A stretch of 64,000 bases of DNA from Anastatus disparis. Its lineage: Eukaryota; Arthropoda; Insecta; Hymenoptera; Eupelmidae. Below, piece by piece: positions 28,233-39,620 of the stretch. A program made the translations under genes and the position numbers. Numbering within the stretch: the first letter of the stretch is position 1; every line of letters begins with the position of its first letter. The notes under the pieces are model-generated. The model was not told the origin of the DNA, searched no databases, and worked only from the letters and a program-made list of their open reading frames with translations. The stretch covers positions 3,136,001 through 3,200,000 of the forward strand of contig JAFFSR010000316.1 in NCBI GenBank assembly GCA_017163975.1, given 5' to 3'.

Positions 28233-29415
28233 TACAAAACAATCTTCGCTATAAATTTTAACCGACCTTGATCGATATTAATCAGTCTTACGTTGACTAG
28301 ATTCGATAAATACAACACGCAATGAATAAATAATTAAATTAACAAGACATTAAAATAAATACATAAATAGCTTACACGAACGATCAATAAATGTTCACGG
28401 TAATACAAACATTTAAAATAAATAAATAAATAAATAAACAAATAATACACGTTACACGACCGTTAAAATAAATAATCACGAAACACAATGTTTAAATACG
28501 TAAAGAAACAATTGCTTAAAATTATCGACCAAGGTTGATTGCGATAGGTGTAAAAGGCCTACGCAAATACACTAATAAAACCACAGAAAACTAATTACAA
28601 TTTTAAAAATCGCCGTTAATTCGTCCCGTGTGCGCGGCAATACAATTCTTATTTATTTTTCGCGTCTTTACCGGCATGCGCGACCTCCGCGTGACCCCTT
28701 GAGAACACCTAAGAGCTACACAAATGTATGGGTTAGAATGTATCTCTCAAGGTCATATATTGGCCCATAACATGCCAGCAATCATACTTTTAACTCTTGT
28801 TCGTTATACTTACGAAAATTTCTTTTTTCACGCGCACACGCGACTCACCTACGAATCACCTTTATCTAACCTTAAAATAACCGTCGCGTCTCGACTTTTC
28901 TACGCGTTTCTCGCTAACCGCTTTACTTTACCCGCACAACCGAATCACTTTTTTTTTCTTTTTTGCACTTTTGTTTTCTTCTTACTCTGTTTTTTTCTTC
29001 GTTATTAACAGGTTCACCCTTTTCTAATTTTTTTTTACTTATATTCGCGTCTTTGCATAGATTTTCTTATTTCTTATTTCCTTACGTATAACTTCCCCCT
29101 TTTTTTATGAAGGAAGAGAGAGAGATTTCCTATACCCTCCAGTCTGCACGTTCTATCTCTTATTACAAAAAAGGAAAAAGAAAAATTTATAAAAGGCATA
29201 TGACTGCCGGCAACCGACGCAGCCACGACTCGTGGACAAAGAGACGAAAAAATTCGATGGTTTGCACCACGTGCCGAGTCTACACCGGCACCCACCGTCC
29301 CCTTAAGAACATTAAAACCCTCAAAAGAAAAAAAATCCACTATTCTCTCTCCCACGTGCAGCTGGAGAAAGCCAGTCTCTCACTTACTGTGCTATATCTA
29401 TTCTGTTAGTACATG

Positions 29416-29457
<42 letters not shown>

Positions 29458-29764
29458 TTCCGAGCGAACAATTACTTTACTTTATGTTAATACTATATAT
29501 GTAGAGAAAAAATAATTTCTGCTGTAATTTTCAAGATAAATTTTCGTTAGTTAAGATTCAATATATGTTACAAAATTTTTGTTTTTACTTTAAGATAAGT
29601 ATTTACAACGCGCTCGCGAAATTATAATTCTGACCTATAAAATGTATTTCCGGCGAGACGATAGCGACCTTTGCTCGGACCCTTGCTGGCCAATGGCTTT
29701 TGCTCAGGCGTCTTGCTAGCTGCTGCGTTGTCCTGTTTCCCCTAACGGTTGTTGGGGTCACCAA

Positions 29765-32265
29765 TGTTAGCCTCTACGCCTTGTAGAAGCTACGCTGTCG
29801 AGTTGATATTCGAGAAAGGAGCAGCCCACACAGCATGAAATATTGCAGTGAAACTTTCACTGAAATATTGTGCTGAAATATTGTCACAAGATTGCAGCAA
29901 TCTTGTCTTAACATTGCTAAGAGGTTTCATGAAACATTTCAGTGTGATATTGCTGCAAACTTGCTACAAGGTTACAGAAAATAATTCAAGCAATATTGCA
30001 AGGAACCTTTCATAAAAGGTTGCAGCAAGGTTTCTGCAAGATTTTAGAAATATTTCATGAAATTTCGCAAGAAACCTTTCATGAAAGGTTGCAGCGAGGT
30101 TTTCAGCACGATTTAGAAATTATTTCATGGAATATTGCAAGGAACCTTTCATGAAAGGTTTCAGCAAGGTTTTCAGCAAAATTTAGAAAACATTTCATGG
30201 AATATTGCAAGGAACCTTTCATGGAAGGTTGCAGCAAGTTTTCAGCAAGATTTTAGAAATATTTCATGAAATATTGCAAGAAACCTTTCATGAAAGGTTG
30301 CAGCGCGGTTCCTGTAAGACTTTAAAAACATTTCATGAAATATTGCAAAAAAACTTTTATTACATGTTTCAGCGGGATTTCCAGCAAGATTTAGACAACA
30401 TTTTGATGGAATATTGCATCGAACTTTCTATGAAAGATTGCAGCGAGGTTCCTGGAAGATTTTAGAAACATTTTATGAAATATTGCAAGAAACCTTTCAT
30501 GAAAGGTTTCAGTGAGGTTCCTAGCAAGATTTGGGGAACATTTTACGAAATATCGCAAGAGACCTTTGATGAAAGGTTGCAGCAAGGTTCGTGCAAGATT
30601 TTAGAAACATTTTACGAAATATTGCAAGATACCTTTTATGAAAGGTTTCAACGAGGTTTCCAGCAAAATTTGATGAATATTTTATGAAATATTACGAGGT
30701 ATCTTTTATTAAAAGTTGGAGTAAGATTTCTGCAAGGTTTTTGACAAGATTTCTAAGATATCACAAAAAATATTGCTATGTACATTTCGCCAATGGTTAT
30801 TACCATATTTTTGGCAATCTTTATAAAATATTCCAGAAAAGCGTTTCACAAAAAGTATCAGCAAAGTTTCATGAATAATTTCAAAATGAAATTGCAGCAA
30901 ACCTTTCATAAACAGTTTCAGCAATAATTCCGCAAGTTTTTATAAAAGATTCTAAGAGCAGTCCAGATTCGCTGTTCTTGCCTTATATTTGGTTTCCTGT
31001 TATTTACTCAAGTATTTATTGCTGTAGTTGTATTGAAACGGGAAGTTGAGCGCAATAAGTATGCTATTATTATAAATATTTATGCGTAGGGTAAAAAAAC
31101 CCATCGAATTGTTATTAAAAAAAGTAAAGAACGCATAAATATTAGAAACAAAACCTTTTATTTCAATATTCTCTACTTTTCTCAAAAACGATGCTGAGGA
31201 ATTTTTTCTTTTTGTGCACAAATATTGATAATAATACTATTGTGCTCAACTAGTAATTTATAGATACAACGATTGATACTTAAGCAAATAAGAAAAACTT
31301 TATCACACAAGGACAGAAAATCCTGCCTACTATTAAATATTACTGCAGCAAGCTTTTGGCAAGATTTAAGAAATATTTTACAAAATATTGCAGGAAACCA
31401 TACGGAAAGGTCTGAGCGTTGTTCGCGGCAAAATTTGGGAAAAATTTCATGAAATATTACGAGAAACCTTTCATGAAAGATTGCTGCAAGGTTTCTTGAA
31501 ATGTTGCTGCGAGGTTTTCATGAAAGGTTGCTGCGAGGTTTTTAGAAATATTTCAACCGGGTTCTATAAATACACCGGGACATATAAATGTTGCTGCAAT
31601 ATCTCATAAAAGGTTGCTACGAGATTTTCTGCAAGGTTACGGCGAGATTTTCTAAAAAATTGCTGTGTGGTTGCTTGAAATGTTTTTGCTATTTTTCCCG
31701 CAAGATTCCTGTGAGGTTTCTCGAAATGTTTCTGTTACATTTCCTGAAAGATTGCTGCGAGGTTTCCTGCAAGGTCGCGGCGAGGTGTTCTAAAAGATTG
31801 CTGCAAGGTTTCTTAAAATGTTTCTGTTACATTTTCTGAAATATCGCTGTGAGGTTTTCATGAAAGGTTGCTGCGAGGTTTTCTGAAAGATTGCTGCGAG
31901 GTTTTTAGAAATATTTCAACCGGGTTCTAGCGCGGACATATAAATGTTGCTGCAATCTTTCATGAAAAGTTGCTGCGAAGTTTCGAAACTTTCATGAAAC
32001 CTTGCAGCAACATTGCAGCAATCTTTCATGCTGTGTGGGAGGTTGATAGTAGGTGCTCGAAAGAAAGAAAGAGATTTCTTTTATTATATTAGAATGTGCG
32101 TTTATTACCTGACGATGACCGGCTACTTATCTTATGAGAAACACATAGCTCTCGCGTAACACATAGCTTACGCTTTTAGTCACTTGCTTGCGCACCGCAG
32201 GTTGCGCGTGACATTTAATGCCTACCTACTCATACACACACGCTCTCTATGCCTGTGTACCCACA
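29765..32265 (-). repeat. 5' LTR, split by a 2.2-kb MITE
   Basis: The LTR sequence occupies 29765-29824 and 32042-32265 (about 285 bp), with family B element 29825-32039 between. Against the 3' LTR there is also a short deletion/duplication around ATGAGAAACACATAGCT (32138). The insertion lies in the LTR part transcribed as R or U5 (exact part not determined) and would disrupt expression and strand transfer. Confidence 0.85.
29825..32039. mobile_element. Family B element, copy 1, AG duplication
   Basis: TIR CCCACACAGCATGAAA at the left and its inverse at the right. AG flanks both sides (29823-29824, 32040-32041), and the other LTR supplies the empty site GAGCAGGTTGAT. The interior is a tandem array of about 70-bp units built from TTTCATGAAATATTGCA (29990-30700), then related but more diverged units rich in TTGCTGCGAGGTTT (31350-31990). 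Between them lies an imperfect inverted repeat insertion at about 30975-31335. All open frames inside (30205-31839) are repeat artefacts. Confidence 0.85.
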
Positions 32266-32269
32266 ATAT

Positions 32270-33256
32270 AATTATTTGAATTTAAATGAAAGTCTTTGAA
32301 AAATCTGAATTGGAAAATCTATAAATTAATAATATATTATTTAAGATTGTATTGGTAATAAAATGGTTTCTACACGTGGATGTGGCGAACTTCCTACTAA
32401 TCCTTTATCATCAAGTACACTTAACTCCACGCCCAACCACAAAAATAATATTATTATATATTTTAAAAAAACAAAATTTCTCAAGTATGGATATATTTGT
32501 TCTTTAACTTTCTTCTAATAATGTTTAAGAATACATATTTTTGCTGCAAAATCATCCATACATGGTAATAGCTGATTCTAAAGTATTTCAGATAATTTAG
32601 AATCTTTGTTCGACATAAATATTAGTAGAAAATAATATATTAAGTGATGGTAATAAAAAAAGTAATTCCCCTGGAATAAAAGTAATTTCTCTGTATCAGT
32701 ATATTTTTTATCTATCAGTTTTTCTGGTAATAACCTATGGACAGCTTGGCTACTTTGGGATATTGTTCTATTAGGTATAACCATAAAAAAACCTGAGTAA
32801 AATTTTTAAAATAAACACCTTTATTTTCTATTATTTCAAAATTAGAATTTGACCCGTTCGAATAGAATCACCCATATATGTTATTGATTATTTTATCAAA
32901 ATATAATACTCCAAAAGTTGAGTATTTTTACACAGGTTCTTACAGAAAACTCATATTTTCCATTGAATTAATTAAAAATATTAATTGAAAAAATAGAGAT
33001 CTCTATGAAACGAAATTATTTTTAAAAAACAGGAGTGGCAGTCGTGGGACTGGCCGACAGAAGCTATGCTTCACTATATGTATAGAAACTAGCAAGTGTG
33101 ACATTTGAAAATCATAATTAATTTTTTTATAATAATTTGTTACTTTTAATTCGATGTATTATGTATTTAAAAAATTCGTATTGGAAATGAGATAGGAATA
33201 CGTCAAATAATTTATTATATTTATATATTTACAAACTTAGATCTTTACAAAGCTAG
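32270..33256. other. AT-rich spacer with a repeat fragment
   Basis: No gene is seen. GTGGGACTGGCCGACAGAAG near 33047-33066 matches, inverted and diverged, the right end of the insertion at 15201-16025, so an old fragment of that family is present. The 68-aa minus frame at 32578-32784 is very AT-driven and unconvincing. Confidence 0.4.
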
Positions 33257-35560
33257 CCCGGTCAAAAAAGGTTAGCTATAAAATATAGCTAAAAAAATAG
33301 TTAAATATATAGCTGTATCGAGCTGTATTTACAGCTATATCGATGTGTTTTTTTAGCTGTTTTTTATAGTTAAAAATGTACTTAATTTTATATTCAATAA
33401 TTTCGTTATACCGAAAATATTAATAGCTACTTTTTCAACTATATTTTATAGCTATTATTATAGCTAAAAAAAACACTTAATTTTTTAGTGTATTTATACC
33501 CGGTCAATAAAGGTTAGCTGTAAAATATAGCAAAAAAATAGTTAAATATATAGCTGTATCGAGCTGTATTTACAGCTATATCGATGTGTTTTTTAGCTGT
33601 TTTTTACAATTAAAAACGTAATTTTATAGTTAATAATTTCGTTATACCGAGAATATTAATAGCTACCTTTTCATTTATATTTTATAGCTATTATTATAGT
33701 TAAAAAAAATACTTAAATTTTTAGTGTATTTATTACAATATATTAATAGCTAGATATTTAACTATACTTTATAGCTAAAATAAATGGTTTTTTAGATATT
33801 CTTTATAGTTGAAAATATAACTAAATTTTTAGTTGATAATTTGGTTATTACTAATAGATATTTAGCTGAAAAAACATAAATATTGCTATAATATAAAGCT
33901 GTATTTTACTTATATTTTTAGCTGTTTTTATAGATGTTTTTTTTTGATCGAGAACAACTGAAAATATAACTGTAATTTAAGCTGTATTTTTAGCTGTTTT
34001 TTAGCTATGTTTTTAACAATTTTTTTTAGCTAAACATTATTAGAGTAGCTTTCAGATATACTCGAGTTTATTTATATTGTCCTTCGCTACCTTAGCTGTA
34101 AATTGATAAACCTATACATACACTAAATCTAAGTAATAATGTCCTTGGGGTCGCTAGAAAAAACCCGCGCATTTTTTAGTAACGGTAAGATGGATTGGTC
34201 TTATATACAAAGTGTACTCAACTCTCACCACTTGCAGGAGTTGGACACAAATTTCAACGAGTTAAAACAGCTATATTTTAAGCTTAATTTTTAGCTAATT
34301 TTTTTAGCTTAACGTTTTTGACGCGTTGAAATTTGTGTCCAACTCCCAGAAGTGGTGAGAGTTGAGTACACTTTGTATATAAGACCGATCCATCTTACCG
34401 GTACTAAAAAATGCGCGCGTGTTTTCTAGCGACCCCTGCTAGTTATTACTTAGATTTAGTGTATGTATAGGTTAATCAATTTACAGCGAAGGTAGGGAAG
34501 GACAATATAAATAAACTCGAGTATATCTGAAAGCTACTCTAATAATATTGAGCTAAAAAAAATTGTTAAAAATATAGCTAAAAAACAGCTAAAAATACAG
34601 CTTAAATTACAGTTATATTTTCAGTTGTTCTCGATAAAAAAAAAACATCTATAAAAACAGCTAATAATATAAGTAAAATACAGCTATATTTATTTATACT
34701 ATAGCAATATTTATGTTTTTTCAGCTTAATATCTATGAGTAATAAATAAATTATCAACTAAAAATTTAGGTATATTTTCAACTATAAAGGATATCTAAAA
34801 AACCATTTATTTTCAGCTATAAAGTATAGTTAAATATATAGCTATTAATATATTGTAATCCCGGTCAAAAAAGGTTAGCTATAAAATATAGCTAAAGAAA
34901 TAGTTAAACATATAGCTGCATCGAGCTGTTTTTACAGCTATATCGATGTGTTTTTTTAGTTGTTTTTTATAGTTAAGAATGTACTTAATTTTATAGTTAA
35001 TAATTTCGTTATACCAAAAATATTAATAGCTACTTTTTCAACTATATTTTATAGCTATTATTATAGTTAAAAAAAACACTTTAATTTTTTAGTGTATTTA
35101 TACCCGGTCAAAAAAGGTTAGCTATAAAATATAGCTAAAAAAATAGTTAAAAATATAGCTGTATCGTGCTTGTTTTAGAGCTATATCGATGTGTTTTTAG
35201 CTGTTTTTTATAGTTAAAATGTACTTAATTTTATAGTTAATAATTTCGTTAGCTACCAAAAATATTAATAGCTACTTTTTCAACTATATTTTATAGCTAT
35301 TATTATAGTTAAAAAAACACCTAGTACACTAAAAATTTAAGTGTTTTTTTAACTATAATAATAGCTATAAAATATAGTTGAAAAAGTAGCTATTAATATT
35401 TTCGGTATAACGAAATTATTAACTATAAAATTAAGTACATTTTTAACTATAAAAAACAGCTAAAAAAAACACATCGATATAGCTGTAAATACAGCTCGAT
35501 ACAGCTATATATTTAACTATTTTTTTAGCTATATTTTATAGCTAACCTTTTTTGACCGGG
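33257..35560. mobile_element. Family D foldback element of TAGCTATA repeats, AG duplication
   Basis: TIR CCCGGTCAAAAAAGGTTAGC, inverted at the right end, with AG at 33255-33256 and 35561-35562. The body is made of iterations of TAGCTATAAAATATAGCTA and GAGCTGTATTTACAGC. Internal copies of the terminus (CCCGGTCAA) recur at 33490, 34860 and 35103. The centre (34080-34500) is a perfect-looking palindrome around CACTTTGTATATAAGACC. No coding capacity. Confidence 0.8.
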
Positions 35561-35598
35561 AGTGGCTAGTCAAGACTAAAGTAAAAATTGTTTCTTAA

Positions 35599-35900
35599 CC
35601 CTTTCAGAACCAATGTACATTACAATGTACATTGACATTTTTTGGTTTTTTTGAAATTGTGCAAAAGTGGCTTCAAATTTTGTAAAAAAAATATGTGTAT
35701 TAGATTGAAGTGGACTATTTCCGATCTCAAACTGAGGGCCTAAGTTATTATATCTTTGATAGAAACTGAGAAAACTTGAAAAGAAAAAACAAAAAAAAAA
35801 TTTTTTTTATCGCAAAAATTGCTTAATAAATGAACACTTATCATCGCTAAATGGTTATCAGAATTTTTCATGATGAAATAATAATTCCGTTCTGAAAGGG
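35599..35900. mobile_element. piggyBac-like MITE
   Basis: The left end CCCTTTCAGAAC is inverted at the right end, and TTAA lies directly outside on both sides (35595-35598, 35901-35904). TTAA|CCC termini are the hallmark of piggyBac-type elements. The 302-bp body is non-coding. Confidence 0.75.
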
Positions 35901-35904
35901 TTAA

Positions 35905-36401
35905 AACGATAGTGAAAATATTCGTTATAAGTTACACATATGTTTTGGCTTAAATAAAAAGGTTCTTTTAAGAAAAAAATGTTCATACGTAGCTTATAAA
36001 AGTTTATTGATATAGAAAAACGAAGCGATAAAACTTTCTAGTTTCTCAATACCCGGCGAAAATTTCCGAAAAATTTTTGGTAAAGAAGTTTCAAACAGAA
36101 ACATAGAATAAAAAATTAAAAAAAAATTAAACTAGAGATAAAATACGAATTTTATTATAGGTACTGTAAAATTTTTTTAAGTCATTTTTTCTATTTTTTT
36201 TACCGCTTGGAATAGTTTTTAAATTTGTGAAATTTTTCAACTTTCCTCAATTACTTATAATTATTTAAGAAATAAAGATGTCAGAAGACTAGGAAATATA
36301 AATATTTTTTTATTAGAATTATTTTTTTATCTTGATTTATTAATAATTTTAAGAAATAGTAATATAATTATTAATTAATATCAATTAATCAGTAATATAA
36401 A
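35905..36401. other. AT-rich spacer
   Basis: No gene or repeat boundary recognised between the piggyBac-like MITE and the large TIR transposon. Confidence 0.5.
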
Positions 36402-36459
36402 TTACACAGCCACACAAAAAAAAAATGTCAAAACCCACGGACCAGACCATATATACCTT

Positions 36460-37140
36460 ATGTTTTTGAGGTCGCTGATTCCGAATCCGTGGTCCATTTG
36501 ACCCCATCACCTCAGGGTCAAGGTCAGGTCAAGGTCAAATTTACAAAATTAACGGCAACCAAGGTTTAACAGTATTCATATATGTTTTTGAGGTCGCTGA
36601 TTCCGAATCCGTGGTCCATTTGACCCCATCACCTCAGGGTCAAGGTCAGGTCAGGGTCAAATTTACAAAATTAACGGCAACCAAGGTTTAACAGTATACA
36701 TATATGTTTTTGAGGTCGCTGATTCCGAATCCGTGGTCCATTTGACCCCATCACCTCAGGGTCAAGGTCAGGTCAAGGTCAAATTTCCAAAATTAACAAC
36801 AACCAAAATTTAACAGTATACATATATGTTTTTGGGGTCGCCGAATCCGAATCCGTGGTCCGTTTGACCCCATCACCTCAGGGTCAAGGTCAGGTCAAGG
36901 TCAAATTTCCAAAATTAACGGCAACCAAGGTTTAACAGTATACATATATGTTTTTGAGGTCGCTGATTCCGAATCCGTGGTCCATTTGACCCCATCACCT
37001 TAGGGTCAAGGTCGGGTCAAGGTCAAATTTCCAAAATTAACGGCAACCAAGGTTTAACAGTATACATATATGTTTTTGGGGTCGCCAAATCCGAATCCGT
37101 GGTCTGTTTGACTCCATCACCTCATAGTGAAGGTTATTCG
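36460..37140. repeat. 121-bp subterminal tandem repeat, left arm (6 units)
   Basis: Units begin TTTTTGAGGTCGCTGATTCC at about 36464, 36585, 36706, 36827, 36948 and 37070. Each contains GGTCAAGGTCAGGTCAAGG, that is two TCAAGGTCA nonamers in a row in the better-preserved units. The array is mirrored in the right arm (41040-41600). Confidence 0.85.
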
Positions 37141-37189
37141 AAGGTAAAATCGACAAAATTCTTGTAAAACAAACCAAACTTCATGCCAT

Positions 37190-39049
37190 TTATTTTTTCT
37201 TACTATACCTTACACGTTTCTCATCAAATGATCGGTGCAAAGGTTTCCTTTTACGTTTTTTCCCAGTAGTTTTACAATCCCTTTTCAACATCCAGCAGTA
37301 GTCGGCCAGCATACTAGCATCCCATCTACCTTGATAACGCTTCTCCATTACTTTAATGTCTTCGTGAAAACGCTCTCCCTGTTCTTCGCTATAATCGCCA
37401 CAGTTTTCAGGAAAACTATCCAAGTGATTGTGCAGAAAATGTAGTTTGTAATTCATTAGGCAACCCATATTCCCATGGTTCTCAACCATTTTAGATACAA
37501 TTACTTTGTAATTTGGGCTTCTGCGATTACCCAAAAAGTTTTCAGTAACTTTCTTAAAGCTAAGCCATGCAGCTTTCTCAATGTTTGTCATGGAACTAAT
37601 GAACTGGTCATCAGCCATCATTTTTCTAATTTCAGGACCGTCAAAAATACCTTCCTTCAATTTTGCATCTGATTTACTTGGAAATTTACTTTCCAAGTAT
37701 TTGAAGCACTGGCTATCTTTATCTAAAGCTTTAACGAATTGTTTCATCACACCAAGTTTTATGTGTAATGGTGGAATGAGAACTCTTTTCGGATCAACCA
37801 AAGGAGTAGCTATAACGTTACTCTTTCCGACTTCGAGAGATTTTCTTTCAGGCCATTTATGATTTGTATAGTGCTTTGAACGGTCTCTACTATCCCATAA
37901 GCACAAGAAACATGGCGTCTTTGTAAATCCAGACTGCTGTCCTAACAATATTCCAGAAACTTTCAAATCACCACATATCCGCCATTTATGCTTATCATAC
38001 TGAATATTTTGTATTATAATTTTGAGATTATCGTATGTTTCCTTCATTGTAGTGGAGTGCGCTATAGGAACTGAGGCATAGTGGTTGCTATTGTGTAGTA
38101 ATACGGCTTTTAAACTTCTTTTTGATGAATCTATGAACAATCTCCATTCTTCGTCTTTATACACATTAGGTTTAATTTCATTCATTAAACCTTTTACGTC
38201 TTTACAATATACTATTTTATCACCATTATGATTCATTTCTTCAAAGTATGGTTTGAAACTTTTGCTTCTTGTTCTGTAAAAAGATACTTTAGTAGATTTT
38301 GCCAACTGATTCATGCCTTTTAAAGCTGAAGCTAAATGTTCTGCTCCATCTTTAGGTAAGTTAAGCTTTCTAACTAGGTCGTTTAGTTTATCTTGAGTCC
38401 ATAACTTTACGCTTTTGTCTTTTTGGCCCGCTGAAAGGAAAATATCGTCATCGTCATCATCATCATCATCATTTTCAATTTCTTCATCACTATAGCTTTC
38501 ATACGATTCATCTTTTAAGTCATTATTATTAATTCCACCCTCATCAATGCCGCCACTGACTTCGTTATCTTCTTTATCATTTTTTTCATCGTTGGTATCT
38601 GATTCAATAGATAGCCTCTCAAGAAGATCGAGCTCTTCATCGCTTCCCGATTTTTCGATAGGTCTTTTTACAGAAATAACATGAGCATAATTCACTGTTG
38701 CTTTAATTTTACTATTAATTCCAATAATTTCGGTATTACAGAAGTAACAATCCTCTCTTCTATCTGGTTGATACCATTCCATTGGGCTATTAAATTTAAC
38801 TTTGTCATCTTCTTTTGTTTTATTTCACTTACAAAGCATTTGACGACATTGTTCGCAGATACTACATGGAGTCCACTTTTCTATAACTACATCAGTTTCT
38901 AATTTGAAGCCAGTTTTGTAAATTTTTCTGAGATTCTCATTGAAATGTCTTCGAGATTTTTGCGGAGTGAATACTCCGCAGACAAAACAAAAAAGATTAG
39001 AATTTTTTGTGCAAATATGCCCTTGAGATGTAGAAGGTAAATTTTCCAT
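37190..39049 (-). pseudogene. Transposase-like protein, left copy, one in-frame stop
   Basis: Read on the minus strand from ATG 39049: 74 aa with two Cys clusters (CFVCG and CSICEQC, probably a zinc site), then TGA at 38825-38827. The same frame resumes for 14 codons and the 530-aa ORF from 38782 to 37190. That part has an acidic linker with an Asp run, LFIDSSKRSLKAVLLHN, WRICGDLKVSGILLGQ, PCFLCLWDSRDR, LLPPLHIKLG-like IPPLHIKLGVMKQFVKAL, and FPENCGDYSEEQGERFH. The order is typical of a widespread, uncharacterised arthropod transposon protein family. FID, GDLK and EEQGERFH are my candidates for a D-D-E triad (inference). The C-terminus is basic, likely a nuclear signal. Confidence 0.75.
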
Positions 39050-39059
39050 GATTTTCAGT

Positions 39060-39370
39060 ATAACCCCGCACGTTAGGGATCCTGGTCCGATCGCAGGTGA
39101 GTCCACTGTCCCGGAGGTGATAACTCTTATACCTCTCCGGGGCTAAGTATAAGAGCTTTCCGACTTTGACGAGGACAGTGTCAACTCGTCGTCGGACACA
39201 CTACAGCTTCATCCTCACACCCTAACGTCCCCCTGCGAGGCAGTGCGCTTCCACTGGCATCGTTACCCCGACAAACTTATGAGCGGATCATTCCACACAT
39301 CCCCGTTGGGGGCAGTGTCACCGTCACAGTTTTTGTCGAGGAAGCAGGTGAAGGCTACGTTGACGAAAAA
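39060..39370. other. GC-rich central spacer of the transposon
   Basis: Markedly GC-richer than everything around it, without an open frame of note. ACGTTAGGG at 39069 is inverted at 39221 (CCCTAACGT), and GACAGTGTC-like boxes recur. It lies immediately upstream of the left copy's ATG and between the two divergent ORFs. It could therefore be a bidirectional promoter or a nested short insertion; I cannot tell which. Confidence 0.4.
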
Positions 39371-39620
39371 AATTCATGTTTAATTTTTTCTTATTAATTT
39401 AACCGTACATTTGTACAATTAGAAAATGCATGCTTACTTTCTACACAATTCTTCACGTACATCACAGAACACTCTTATGCAATTTGAAATTGTATAATGT
39501 ACGATCTCACAAATAAGAGAAAATTAAATATGATCTTTTGTTCTTCAAAGTAGCCTGGTATTACAATGAAATTAATCAATATTGTACTAAAATTCGCAGA
39601 TACCGTGGTTTAGGTTTGTT

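Larger units (their letters stand above)
22095..32265 (-). mobile_element. Ty3/Gypsy LTR retrotransposon
   Basis: Two LTRs (TG...CA) bound the element, with a 4-bp ATAT duplication outside (22091-22094, 32266-32269). Coding order on the minus strand is gag (28232-27102), protease-RT, RNase H, integrase (to 23353), which is Ty3/Gypsy order. Just inside the 5' LTR, minus-strand TTGGTGACCCCAACAACC (ending at 29764) is the probable primer-binding site. GGGGGAAGTAC (22400-22410, minus) is the polypurine tract. LTR copies differ little apart from a 2.2-kb insertion in the 5' LTR, so the insertion is fairly young, yet pol has two frameshifts. The 5' leader (28233-29764) holds an (AT)n run at 29413-29455. 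Confidence 0.93.

Noticed and set aside
30205..31839. Several 60-86-aa frames such as GRLQQVFSKILEIFHEIL
   Set aside because: They arise from the ~70-bp repeats of the family B element; both strands are similarly open.
36460..37140. CRISPR-like array or regulatory gene cluster
   Set aside because: Whole 121-bp units repeat without spacers and are mirrored in the other arm: subterminal transposon repeats.
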